26,883 bases of DNA, from NCBI GenBank assembly GCA_002396385.1, contig DGTD01000027.1, positions 1 to 26,883 on the forward strand, given 5' to 3'. Under the pieces are notes generated by a model. It saw only the letters and a list, made by a program, of their open reading frames with translations, ran no database searches and was not told the DNA's origin. The position numbers were made by a program, and so were the translations under genes. The stretch comes from Bacteroidales bacterium UBA4345 (GTDB lineage: Bacteria; Bacteroidota; Bacteroidia; Bacteroidales; Paludibacteraceae). Shown in pieces: positions 1 to 6,740 of the stretch. The first letter of the stretch is position 1. Each line of letters opens with the position of its first letter.

Positions 1-951
1 GGTTGTGGCGACCACTTCTTCCTGGCTTCCCTGCATAAGGCTATGGCCGAGATTGGCGTAGCCCCCGAGAATGTAGCCGTCATCAGTGGTATCGGCTGTT
101 CGAGCCGTCTGCCCCACTATATGGCCACCTATGGCATGAACACCATCCACGGCCGTGCCGCAGCCATTGCAACCGGTTGCAAGGTAAGCAATCCGAAACT
201 GAGCGTATGGCAGATTTCAGGCGACGGTGATGGACTGGCAATTGGTGGTAACCACTTCATCCACGCCAACCGCCGTAACATCGACTTGAAGATGATCTTA
301 CTGAACAACCGTATCTATGGTTTGACCAAGGGTCAGTACTCTCCAACCTCACCACGCGGTTTCGTCAGCAAATCGTCTCCTTACGGCACCGTAGAAGACC
401 CATTCCGTCCAGCAGAACTCTGCTTCGGCGCCCGTGGCCACTTCTTTGCCCGTGCCGTAGCGACCGATGCGCCTGGTACCGTAGAAGTGTTGAAGGCAGC
501 ACATGCCCACAAGGGCGCTGCAGTCTGCGAAATTCTTCAGAACTGCGTAATCTTCAACAACGGCACCCACGAAAGTGTGTACACATCAGACGGCCGTAAG
601 AAAAATGCCATCTACCTGGAACACGGGAAGCCAATGATTTTCGGTGAAAACAACGAATTTGGTTTGATGCAGGATGGTTTCAACATCAAGGTTGTAAAAT
701 TGGGCGAGAACGGCATCACCGAAAAAGACCTCCTCGTACACGACGCACACTGCGAAGACAACACCCTGCAGTTGAAGCTGGCTATGATGGAAGGCCCTGA
801 TTTCCCTATCGCACTTGGTGTTATCCGCGACGTTGAGGCTCCAACCTACGACGATGCAGTAAACGCACAGATAGAAGAGGTAAAGGCAGCTAAGAAGTAC
901 CACAACTTCGCCGAGTTGCTCGAAACCAACGATATTTGGGAAGTTAAGTAA
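1..951 (+). CDS. korB: 2-oxoacid:ferredoxin oxidoreductase, beta subunit (5'-truncated by window edge)
   Basis: The frame is open from base 1 (reading GCGDHFF...), so the true start lies outside the window; the first internal ATG is at 43. The subunit binds thiamine diphosphate and, with the alpha/gamma chains, interconverts 2-oxoglutarate (or a related 2-oxoacid) and acyl-CoA using ferredoxin in the cytoplasm. Seen directly: GIGCSSR, then the ThDP-binding segment GDGDGLAIGGNHFIHANRRN, then LLNNRIYGLTKGQYSPTS, all hallmarks of the KorB/PorB beta family. About 316 residues are present, close to the usual family length of about 335, so only a short N-terminal piece is missing. The alpha subunit is expected just upstream. 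The KorB type is favoured over PorB by overall similarity, but substrate is not provable from this fragment. Confidence 0.93.
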   Translation, partial: GCGDHFFLASLHKAMAEIGVAPENVAVISGIGCSSRLPHYMATYGMNTIHGRAAAIATGCKVSNPKLSVWQISGDGDGLAIGGNHFIHANRRNIDLKMILLNNRIYGLTKGQYSPTSPRGFVSKSSPYGTVEDPFRPAELCFGARGHFFARAVATDAPGTVEVLKAAHAHKGAAVCEILQNCVIFNNGTHESVYTSDGRKKNAIYLEHGKPMIFGENNEFGLMQDGFNIKVVKLGENGITEKDLLVHDAHCEDNTLQLKLAMMEGPDFPIALGVIRDVEAPTYDDAVNAQIEEVKAAKKYHNFAELLETNDIWEVK

Positions 952-976
952 GTTCATCCTTACCACTGATATAGAT

Positions 977-1006
977 AAGGGAGCTGCAAATGCGGCTCCC
1001 TTTTTT
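977..1006 (+). terminator. Rho-independent terminator of korB
   Basis: GGGAGCTGC (979-987), loop AAAT, GCGGCTCCC (992-1000): a 9-bp stem with one T-G wobble, flanked by AA/TT and followed by six T. It lies 26 bp after the korB stop. Confidence 0.85.
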
Positions 1007-1017
1007 GTGTTGAAAGA

Positions 1018-1056
1018 AGAGGTGTATCAGCGTGTTGAAACAATATACCAACCTCT
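1018..1056 (-). terminator. Possible terminator of the 1087-2040 membrane gene
   Basis: On the minus strand AGAGGT-(TG bulge)-GTAT pairs with ATAC-ACCTCT, followed by a moderately T-rich TCTTTC. It sits about 30 bp past the stop of the minus-strand gene. The T-run is weak, so this is tentative. Confidence 0.4.
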
Positions 1057-1086
1057 AACAACATTTCACTTTGAAGACCAGAAAAT

Positions 1087-2040
1087 TCAATCCTTTAAAC
1101 CTACAACACAGACTAATTTCCCAGCAAAGAGAGTAAATTGTTCAGCCAATTCATAACGATTGAACGTCTCAACTTCCAGAGATTCATTATCAAACACATC
1201 AACATATATTTCCAACGTGCTTTTAGAACTATATTTGGCATATATGCCCATAAAACTGTTCCACTTAAAAGCCTTTCCTTCTATAATTAAATTTGAAGTA
1301 TTCAGCACAATACTATAATCATTTCTATTTAATTCGTGATATCCATAGGCCAGCCCCACCACACATAATCCACCCAAAACGAATAGGGCAAGAAAAGTTC
1401 CGATACTAGGCTCTTTTACGAAAATGATTAAAGCAGAAACAAAGAGAAAGAAAATAAATAGGAAACCTCCGACACAAAAGAGTAGATGGATCACTTTGTC
1501 CGATTTCACCTTGTAAGTCATCTCTTTAGGCGGTCCGACTGCATGACTCAGGAAACTATTGACTGTTTCTTCCTTGTCGGTTATGAGGGAAACGAAATTG
1601 TTTTTGTGTGCAAGGTCAATCAGAGTATCCTCAACATCTTGCCAATTGTATTTCGAAAAATTTAATTCTATGGGTCTCACCATACCATCAGACTGCAACA
1701 CAAAAAGCCAGCAGATTCCATCCTTGCTTTTATACATCAAGATGTTTTCGACATTGTTGTAACAGATATGGTATGTGTATTCTTTTCTGCGAAGTCTGAT
1801 ACCTATCTGGTCAATTGTCAGCACACTATATCTGTAAAACATTTCATACGCCGCAAAAATTACAGAAGCAGCCAACACAGGTCCAGCTGTTAAGACTATA
1901 TAATCGCATGGATTTTTGTGTTCTCCGATTATTATAAACATCACCCCACCTACGCCTATTGCCAAAGCCATCAACATGACAGGCAAGAAAACGAAGTTGA
2001 GAAACATGCCTTCACTTAGTTTCAATTTTTCTTTAACCAT
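1087..2040 (-). CDS. Hypothetical four-helix inner-membrane protein with internal duplication
   Basis: This is a 317-residue protein not recognised as a named family. Hydrophobic segments at about 16-38, 47-66, 183-206 and 212-234 form two hairpins. Each hairpin is followed by a soluble domain of 85-110 residues that starts with a similar pattern (YSVLTIDQIGI at 71-81; YSIVLNTSNLII at 242-253) and continues with alternating beta-strand-like segments. The layout is therefore (2 TM + beta domain) twice, which suggests an ancient internal duplication; the soluble part could be a bacterial PH-like domain, but that is inference. No signal peptide or catalytic motif is seen. It is transcribed divergently from the 126-residue membrane protein. 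Composition is AT-rich compared with the housekeeping genes, hinting at accessory DNA. Confidence 0.72.
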   Translation of the reverse strand: MVKEKLKLSEGMFLNFVFLPVMLMALAIGVGGVMFIIIGEHKNPCDYIVLTAGPVLAASVIFAAYEMFYRYSVLTIDQIGIRLRRKEYTYHICYNNVENILMYKSKDGICWLFVLQSDGMVRPIELNFSKYNWQDVEDTLIDLAHKNNFVSLITDKEETVNSFLSHAVGPPKEMTYKVKSDKVIHLLFCVGGFLFIFFLFVSALIIFVKEPSIGTFLALFVLGGLCVVGLAYGYHELNRNDYSIVLNTSNLIIEGKAFKWNSFMGIYAKYSSKSTLEIYVDVFDNESLEVETFNRYELAEQFTLFAGKLVCVVGLKD

Positions 2041-2087
2041 TCTTTTACAGTATTATGTCTAATTGCAGCACACTTGTTTTTGCTTGT

Positions 2088-2118
2088 CAAAAATAAAGCT
2101 AACTTTTTATTCGGCGAA
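2088..2118 (-). promoter_or_regulatory. Bacteroidota-type promoter for 1087-2040
   Basis: On the minus strand TTCG (2115-2118), 19-bp spacer, TATTTTTG (2088-2095), matching the TTTG / TAnnTTTG consensus with one mismatch in the -33 box. The predicted leader is about 40 nt. Confidence 0.55.
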
Positions 2119-2187
2119 TATCATACACTCAATTCTTCTTGGGGATTTATGGAACCATTCAAATCATTTTTGCATACAGATTTGATT

Positions 2188-2195
2188 TATATTTG
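2188..2195 (+). promoter_or_regulatory. -7 box upstream of the 126-residue membrane protein
   Basis: TATATTTG matches TAnnTTTG exactly and lies 25 bp before the ATG at 2221. A TTTG at 2169-2172 is nearby, but the 15-bp spacing is shorter than the usual 19-21. Confidence 0.5.
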
Positions 2196-2220
2196 TATAT
2201 GATTATAAAAGTTTAGTGGT

Positions 2221-2601
2221 ATGAAGGAAAAAGTCCGATTGATACGAGTTTTACACGTAATACTGTGCCTCCTAGTCTTAATTATAGAACCTTCGGTACT
2301 TTATAGTATTTTCACACCAGAAAATGCCGGAGGTAGTGATGGCGGAGCCATGAAGGCACTGGGTATTTTGATGGGTTGGGCAGGAGAACTGGCAACCGCA
2401 CTTTTAGGCCTAATAGCCGTTCATTCGTCAAAACCCAAAAGTCTAATTCTTCCAACAATGCTAACGATGGCAATTGCATCGGCCGCCATGTTTATCAGCG
2501 AGGTCAAATTATACATTGTACTTACCTATGCAATGTTACCCATATATGGACTTATCAGCTGGTGGGTAGACAAGAAAATTGGAAAATATCAGGCAGAATA
2601 A
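2221..2601 (+). CDS. Small four-helix membrane protein, function unknown
   Basis: A 126-residue protein starting MKEKVRLIRVL, with hydrophobic segments at about 8-28, 45-66, 74-92 and 95-113 and a short polar end (DKKIGKYQAE). Charge distribution suggests cytoplasmic termini. No catalytic or binding motif is visible and no family was recognised. A consensus -7 box sits 25 bp upstream, so the ATG at 2221 gives a short leader typical of these genomes. It is divergent from the 317-residue membrane protein and precedes the repeat array of the ATPase gene. It could be an accessory or immunity-like membrane protein, but nothing in the sequence proves this. Confidence 0.7.
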   Translation: MKEKVRLIRVLHVILCLLVLIIEPSVLYSIFTPENAGGSDGGAMKALGILMGWAGELATALLGLIAVHSSKPKSLILPTMLTMAIASAAMFISEVKLYIVLTYAMLPIYGLISWWVDKKIGKYQAE

Positions 2602-2643
2602 TACCGTGAATTAAATTGCAGAATGATTTGTTTGCGCAAAATA

Positions 2644-2739
2644 GCTTCGGAAAATGTGTAAAAATACACAAAAGAGGTTCGGAAAATGTGTAAAATCTCA
2701 CAAAACAGGTTCCTAAAATGTGTAAAATTCTATATAAAA
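2644..2739 (+). repeat. Three 32-bp tandem repeats upstream of the AAA/DUF4143 gene
   Basis: Units start at 2644, 2676 and 2708, exactly 32 bp apart. Each contains (G/C)TTC..AAAATGTGTAAAA. Units 1 and 2 are most alike; unit 3 has CCT in place of CGG and a degenerate right half. Unit 1 holds a perfect inverted repeat TGTGTA-AAAA-TACACA (2655-2670), and unit 2 a partial one (TGTG 2687-2690, CACA 2699-2702). The array ends 12 bp before the -33 region of the ATPase promoter, so it is placed like a multi-site operator. Binding protein unknown. Confidence 0.8.
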
Positions 2740-2751
2740 TCTGATTATTCT

Positions 2752-2782
2752 ATTGAAATCCAGTAAGAAAAACGTAATTTTG
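2752..2782 (+). promoter_or_regulatory. Promoter of the AAA/DUF4143 gene
   Basis: ATTG (2752-2755), 19-bp spacer, TAATTTTG (2775-2782): an exact -7 box with one mismatch in the -33 box. Transcription would begin about 25 nt before the ATG at 2814. Confidence 0.65.
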
Positions 2783-2813
2783 CACAAGAAAAACAGACAG
2801 ATACGTTCAGCAT

Positions 2814-4145
2814 ATGGAAATATACAGAAATACCATAGACGAATTGGGCCGCTGGTTTGAGAAAAAAGACCGGAAGCCCATCCTTTTACAAGGAGCCCGA
2901 CAAATAGGCAAAACGTGGGTAATGCGCGCTTTTGGCAAGCGATATTTCCAAAATGTGGTGGAAATAAATTTCGACATGCAAGACGAAGTCGGAGAGATTT
3001 TCAAACGGACAAAAGACCCTCACAAAATCGTATCAGAACTCCAACTCTACACAGAGGAAAAAATAGAAGCCCATAAAACGTTGCTGATATTCGACGAAAT
3101 ACAAGCCAACGAAAATGCACTAAACAGTCTTAAATACTTTGCAGAATTAATGCCAGAACTGCATATAATAGCCGCAGGATCGCTGTTAGGCGTTGCAGTC
3201 AAGCACAAAAAAATGACCGTGCCGGTAGGAAAAGTGGAAATACTGAAGATGTATCCGGTCACATTTGAAGAATTCTACCATACCACCGAAAATAAGCACT
3301 GGCAGTGGTTAAACAACAACAACGCCATAGAGAACCTGCCTGTAGCCGTTAAACAGACACTTACAGAACGATACAGGCAATATCTGGTATGCGGAGGTAT
3401 GCCAAAGGCAATAGTGTCAATGCTAGAAGGCAACTACGACAACATAGAGCAAGAGATAAACAATATTATAACCCTATACGAAGCAGACTTCTCGAAATAC
3501 GCCACATCGACAGAAGTAATACGAATAGGCCAGATTTGGCGTAGCCTGCCATCGCAACTGGCAAAAGAGAATAAGAAGTTCGTCTATAAAGTTGTAAAGA
3601 CAGGAGCCCGTGCCAGAGAATACGAAGACGCCCTACTATGGCTACAAGATGCGGGACTAATTACAATGGTCTACAATGTAAGCAAACCGGGTATGCCACT
3701 AAGCGCCTATAAAGACCTCTCTGCATTTAAAGTATATGCCATGGACTGCGGCGTACTACGATGTTTGAGCAGACTTCCCGCAGAAGCGCTAATGAGCAGG
3801 GCAGACAAATATATAGAGATGAAGGGAGCGATTACGGAAAACTTCGTCCTGCAATCGATACTCCCCATTTTGGAAAACGAGCCATGCTACTGGGCATCGG
3901 AAGGAAAAGCGGAAATCGACTATGTAGCGCAAATAGGCACAGGGGTATATCCAATAGAAGTGAAAGCGAGCAAGAACCTGTCGGGACAGAGTTTGAAGTC
4001 GTACAGCGACAAATACAATCCAGACCTGTTAATACGTCTTGCCGACACAGACTTATCGTTAACAGACAAATTACTTTCTCTGCCATTGCCGTTGGCATAC
4101 AAGTTCAAAGAATACGTAAAAGAGGCAGGGAAACAGAAGGGATAG
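2814..4145 (+). CDS. AAA+ ATP-binding protein with DUF4143 C-terminal domain
   Basis: A 443-residue cytoplasmic ATPase of the AAA_14/DUF4143 type, a family present in many divergent copies in Bacteroidota and of unsettled cellular role. Seen directly: Walker A GARQIGKT at 27-34, Walker B LLIFDEIQ at 90-97, sensor-1-like AAGSLLG at 120-126, and MYPVTFEEF at 146-154. The C-terminal region contains a PD-(D/E)xK-like trio: E367/D369 in KAEIDY, then E382-V-K384 in PIEVKAS, so a nuclease-like fold is retained. Length matches intact members. It has its own promoter and an unusual upstream repeat array, and appears monocistronic. Proposed roles in the literature include mobile-element or toxin-antitoxin-like functions; none can be read from this sequence. 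Confidence 0.9.
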   Translation: MEIYRNTIDELGRWFEKKDRKPILLQGARQIGKTWVMRAFGKRYFQNVVEINFDMQDEVGEIFKRTKDPHKIVSELQLYTEEKIEAHKTLLIFDEIQANENALNSLKYFAELMPELHIIAAGSLLGVAVKHKKMTVPVGKVEILKMYPVTFEEFYHTTENKHWQWLNNNNAIENLPVAVKQTLTERYRQYLVCGGMPKAIVSMLEGNYDNIEQEINNIITLYEADFSKYATSTEVIRIGQIWRSLPSQLAKENKKFVYKVVKTGARAREYEDALLWLQDAGLITMVYNVSKPGMPLSAYKDLSAFKVYAMDCGVLRCLSRLPAEALMSRADKYIEMKGAITENFVLQSILPILENEPCYWASEGKAEIDYVAQIGTGVYPIEVKASKNLSGQSLKSYSDKYNPDLLIRLADTDLSLTDKLLSLPLPLAYKFKEYVKEAGKQKG

Positions 4146-4170
4146 TTTAGGGCGATAACTATCTGTAATT

Positions 4171-4206
4171 AAAGGGACTGAATACGACAAGCATATTCGG
4201 TCCTTC
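4171..4206 (+). terminator. Hairpin after the AAA/DUF4143 gene
   Basis: AAGGGACTGAATA (4172-4184) can pair with TATTCGGTCCTT (4194-4205) with one bulged G and one wobble. The following tract (CCGTTAG) is T-poor, so termination efficiency is uncertain. Confidence 0.45.
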
Positions 4207-4237
4207 CGTTAGTCAAGTTCATGTAGAATGAACCAAC

Positions 4238-4273
4238 AAAAAGGGACTGCATCTTTAAAGAAGATACAGTCCC
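4238..4273 (-). terminator. Terminator of lipoprotein gene 1
   Basis: Minus strand: GGGACTG / CAGTCCC (4267-4273 and 4243-4249) with an inner AAGAT/ATCTT extension, followed by five T (4238-4242). It lies about 45 bp beyond the stop at 4316. Confidence 0.8.
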
Positions 4274-4315
4274 ATCTTATTTCAGAAGAATTAAATTCCA
4301 CTAAATATCAACTGT

Positions 4316-5086
4316 TTATTCGCGGGTGTAATAAATAAAAATGCTTCTTTTATGTTTTTTTGTACCCAGATTGAAATCCATTGGCCGGCCATAAAGGAGG
4401 CAACCACCTTCCGAAACAGTAGTACAGCAAATTACAGGATAATATGTACGTCCACCTTCAACCTTAGATTTTATCTGAGTGAAATCCTTGGTGGTAGAAA
4501 CAATTTGGATACCCGTAATTGGAGCATAAGTTCTATCTTTCGAAAGTTCCAAATAGACATACTTACCACCAGCACCCGCATTCAAATCAACAGGATTATT
4601 ATTTTGGTCAAACCCAGGGAACCAAGCAGTATTGAAACAACTGCTCATGTATTTCATAAGGTCAGTGGTGGTATAAGACTTTCCAGATGCGAAGCCCATC
4701 ATATTAGTTATACAATTTTCGACCGAGTTGGCAGTTCTATAATAGAGGTAAATCCACTCACCACCAGCTCCATTATTAAGGTCTATGTTAATCTTGTTAA
4801 ACCATCCATCATTACCAATATACTGTCCCTCAGGGAAATTGTCAGAATTGCCGTGAAGAATCTTGATATCGTAAGTAAGAATAGTAGAAGATTTCAAGCC
4901 GTTTTTCTGAGCATTATCAAAGGTAGAAAACAACACTTCCTCATCGGATAAAGTTTCATTTTTATCAAAAGCAAGTTTTTCAGAAACAGGACTTTCGTTT
5001 AATTCTTCTTCTTCGCTGTTACAAGAGGCAAGAGAAAGTCCCAGAATAGCGCCAAACAATGCTGCGAAACAATAAACTTTTTTCAT
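4316..5086 (-). CDS. Surface lipoprotein 1 with three-fold DLN-GAGG (beta-prism-like) repeats
   Basis: A 256-residue lipoprotein. The signal peptide ends in lipobox LASC with lipid Cys22, followed at once by NSEEEEL; such an acidic stretch is a known Bacteroidota surface-export signal, so exposure on the outer membrane is inferred. The mature part has three related segments: IDLNNGAGGEWIYLYYR (101-117), VDLNAGAGGKYVYLELS (166-182) and MDFNLGTKKHKRSIFIYYTR (236-255). APITGIQIVST (188-198) sits between the second and third. The DLN-GAGG-YIYL pattern recalls MABP-type beta-prism domains, and a three-fold repeat fits a beta prism; this assignment is inference. No catalytic residues are apparent; a binding role is plausible. 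It is the tandem paralogue of the gene at 5585-6391. Confidence 0.78.
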   Translation of the reverse strand: MKKVYCFAALFGAILGLSLASCNSEEEELNESPVSEKLAFDKNETLSDEEVLFSTFDNAQKNGLKSSTILTYDIKILHGNSDNFPEGQYIGNDGWFNKINIDLNNGAGGEWIYLYYRTANSVENCITNMMGFASGKSYTTTDLMKYMSSCFNTAWFPGFDQNNNPVDLNAGAGGKYVYLELSKDRTYAPITGIQIVSTTKDFTQIKSKVEGGRTYYPVICCTTVSEGGCLLYGRPMDFNLGTKKHKRSIFIYYTRE

Positions 5087-5368
5087 AAAAAAATAAAAAA
5101 ATTAAATTTTAAATAGACAGTCCTTAAGATCTATCGGACCTATAATAACTACTCTGTATATATACAACAAAACAACTTCATCTATAACACCGGATTTCTT
5201 TAACAGATAATGTTGTATTTATGATATCTTTTACAAAGATAGACAAATTCATTTAAAACATACAATATATCGACAAAGAAAATATTTGAAATTATTTGTT
5301 TTTATTATAATACAATAAGTTAGCAACAAAAAGAAATCAGGACTAGGCCTAGCTGTAGGGCTAACCAA
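5001..5368 (-). repeat. Direct repeat copy 1: lipoprotein leader, promoter and signal-peptide region
   Basis: Nearly identical to 6306-6674. By eye fewer than a dozen substitutions and small indels separate the two copies outside the poly-A tract. It covers the first 20-odd codons, the whole leader of about 140 nt, the promoter and roughly 100 bp further upstream. Confidence 0.88.
5234..5266 (-). promoter_or_regulatory. Promoter of lipoprotein gene 1
   Basis: Minus strand ATTG (5263-5266), 21-bp spacer, TATCTTTG (5234-5241), an exact -7 consensus. It implies an unusually long leader of about 140 nt. The same elements are preserved in the second copy. Confidence 0.6.
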
Positions 5369-5376
5369 AACTAAAA

Positions 5377-5531
5377 GAGGATGTATCATAATGCAACATT
5401 TTAGTTATACCCTTGTTTTTTATGTGCGTGAGGTTTCGATAGAAATCAAGCGGTACAAAAAAAGAAAAACATTCTTAGAGGGTTGGTTATAAAAAGGCAA
5501 AAAAGAGGGCATATCATGTTGATACACCCTC
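5377..5531. repeat. Imperfect inverted-repeat-bounded 155-bp segment
   Basis: GAGGATGTATCATAATG at 5377-5393 resembles the reverse complement of 5515-5531 (GAGGGTGTATCAACATG). The interior contains no gene and includes an 8-bp inverted repeat AACTAAAA (5369-5376, just outside) / TTTTAGTT (5399-5406). It could be a decayed miniature mobile element or simply two related terminators. Confidence 0.35.
5499..5531 (-). terminator. Terminator of lipoprotein gene 2
   Basis: Minus strand GAGGGTGTATCA-ACA-TGATATGCCCTC (5531 down to 5505; two central mismatches) followed by six T (5499-5504). It lies about 55 bp after the stop at 5585. Confidence 0.75.
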
Positions 5532-5584
5532 ATAATCATTTTTTTGAAGAAATTAAAACTGAATTTCTTCCTAGGAATTCCGTT

Positions 5585-6391
5585 TTAGTCGCGGGTATAA
5601 TAGATATAGATATATCTTTTGTGCTTTTTTGTATCCATGTTAAAGTCCATAGAATAACCAACAACATTTCTGCCAGTTAAATCATAAATACTGTTCCAGC
5701 ACTGCACAGCATACCAAGTACGTCCATTTTCAACCTTAGATGTCTGAGTTAATTTGCTTTGGGAAGTAGATACGATTTGGATACCTGTAATCGGAGCAAA
5801 ATACTGGTTTTTGGTCATTCCTAAGTATACGTTCTTACCTCCAGAACCTGCATTAAGGTTAACCAAATTAGCATTCCTATCAGTCACAAAACCATAATCC
5901 TTCACGCGAGCAAAAGGGGTAAAATTACTTTTATTCACGTAATCTCTAAGAGTAGACTGAGTACAAGCATACGATGAGGCTAAACCTACTAAATTTGTAA
6001 CCTTTGCTTCTGTAGATGTATACGGAATAGCTCTATAATAAAGGTACATCCACTCACCTCCAGCGCCATTATTTAAATCAATGTTTATTCTAGAAAAATA
6101 ACCGTCGTTTTGATCAAAATAATAAGTAGGGAGATCATCATTCGCAGAATGAAGAACCGTTAGATCATAAGTATTAATGTCGTTAAGCCCTTTCAGACCA
6201 TTTTGCTTGACATCGTCAAAAGTAGAAAACAAAACTTCCTCATCGGTATCAGGCAAATCTCCTTTGTTGTCAAAAACTATTTCTTCTGACGCAGGAATTT
6301 CTTTTAATTCTTCTTCTTCATTGTTACAAGAGGCAAGAGAAAGTCCCAGAATAGCGCCAAACAAGGCTGCGAAACAATAAACTTTTTTCAT
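5585..6391 (-). CDS. Surface lipoprotein 2, paralogue with three-fold DLN-GAGG repeats
   Basis: A 268-residue lipoprotein; its first 23 residues are identical to those of lipoprotein 1, with lipid Cys22 and acidic NNEEEEL after it, suggesting surface export. Three repeated segments are seen: IDLNNGAGGEWMYLYYR (104-120), VNLNAGSGGKNVYLGMT (177-193) and MDFNMDTKKHKRYIYIYYTR (248-267), plus APITGIQIVST (199-209). The mature part is clearly homologous to the neighbour but much more diverged than the signal peptide and upstream DNA, with different loop lengths between repeats (for example around 121-175). This pattern suggests duplication followed by diversification of the exposed part. Ligand unknown; adhesin or glycan-binding roles are possible but not shown. 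Confidence 0.78.
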   Translation of the reverse strand: MKKVYCFAALFGAILGLSLASCNNEEEELKEIPASEEIVFDNKGDLPDTDEEVLFSTFDDVKQNGLKGLNDINTYDLTVLHSANDDLPTYYFDQNDGYFSRINIDLNNGAGGEWMYLYYRAIPYTSTEAKVTNLVGLASSYACTQSTLRDYVNKSNFTPFARVKDYGFVTDRNANLVNLNAGSGGKNVYLGMTKNQYFAPITGIQIVSTSQSKLTQTSKVENGRTWYAVQCWNSIYDLTGRNVVGYSMDFNMDTKKHKRYIYIYYTRD

Positions 6392-6674
6392 AAAAAAAAT
6401 AATAAAAAATTAAATTTTAAATAAACAGTCCTTAAGATCTATCGGACCTATAATAACTACTCTGTATATATACAACAAAACAACTTCATCTATAACACCG
6501 GATTTTTTAACAGATAATGTTGTATTTATGATATCTTTTACAAAGATATACAAATTCATTTAAAACATACAATATATCGACAAAGAAAATATTTAAAATT
6601 ATTTGTTTTTATTATAATACAATAAGTTAGCAATGAAAAGAAATCAGGACTAGACCTAGCTGTAGGGCTAACAA
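6306..6674 (-). repeat. Direct repeat copy 2: lipoprotein leader, promoter and signal-peptide region
   Basis: The second copy of the 5001-5368 repeat, in the same orientation. The shared tract ends close to GGGCTAAC at about 6665-6672, just before the cellulase terminator. No gene lies in 6392-6740 apart from these elements. Confidence 0.88.
6541..6573 (-). promoter_or_regulatory. Promoter of lipoprotein gene 2
   Basis: Minus strand ATTG (6570-6573), 21-bp spacer, TATCTTTG (6541-6548), identical in sequence and spacing to the promoter of lipoprotein gene 1; the leader is about 145 nt. Confidence 0.6.
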
Positions 6675-6677
6675 AAC

Positions 6678-6704
6678 AAAAAGGGATGACCGTTTGGCCA
6701 TCCC
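6678..6704 (-). terminator. Terminator of the GH5 cellulase gene
   Basis: Minus strand GGGATGGCC-AAAC-GGTCATCCC (6704 to 6683; one C-A mismatch) followed by five T (6678-6682), about 37 bp beyond the stop. Confidence 0.82.
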
Positions 6705-6740
6705 TTACTTGTTTGGAACCCTATCAAAAGGGTTTGGATA

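Larger units (their letters stand above)
5369..5584. other. Non-coding spacer between the two lipoprotein genes
   Basis: No convincing gene. Together with the leader of lipoprotein 1 (5087-5368) this makes about 500 bp without coding sequence. It contains the inverted-repeat segment described separately and the terminator of the upstream paralogue, and is very AT-rich. Confidence 0.7.
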
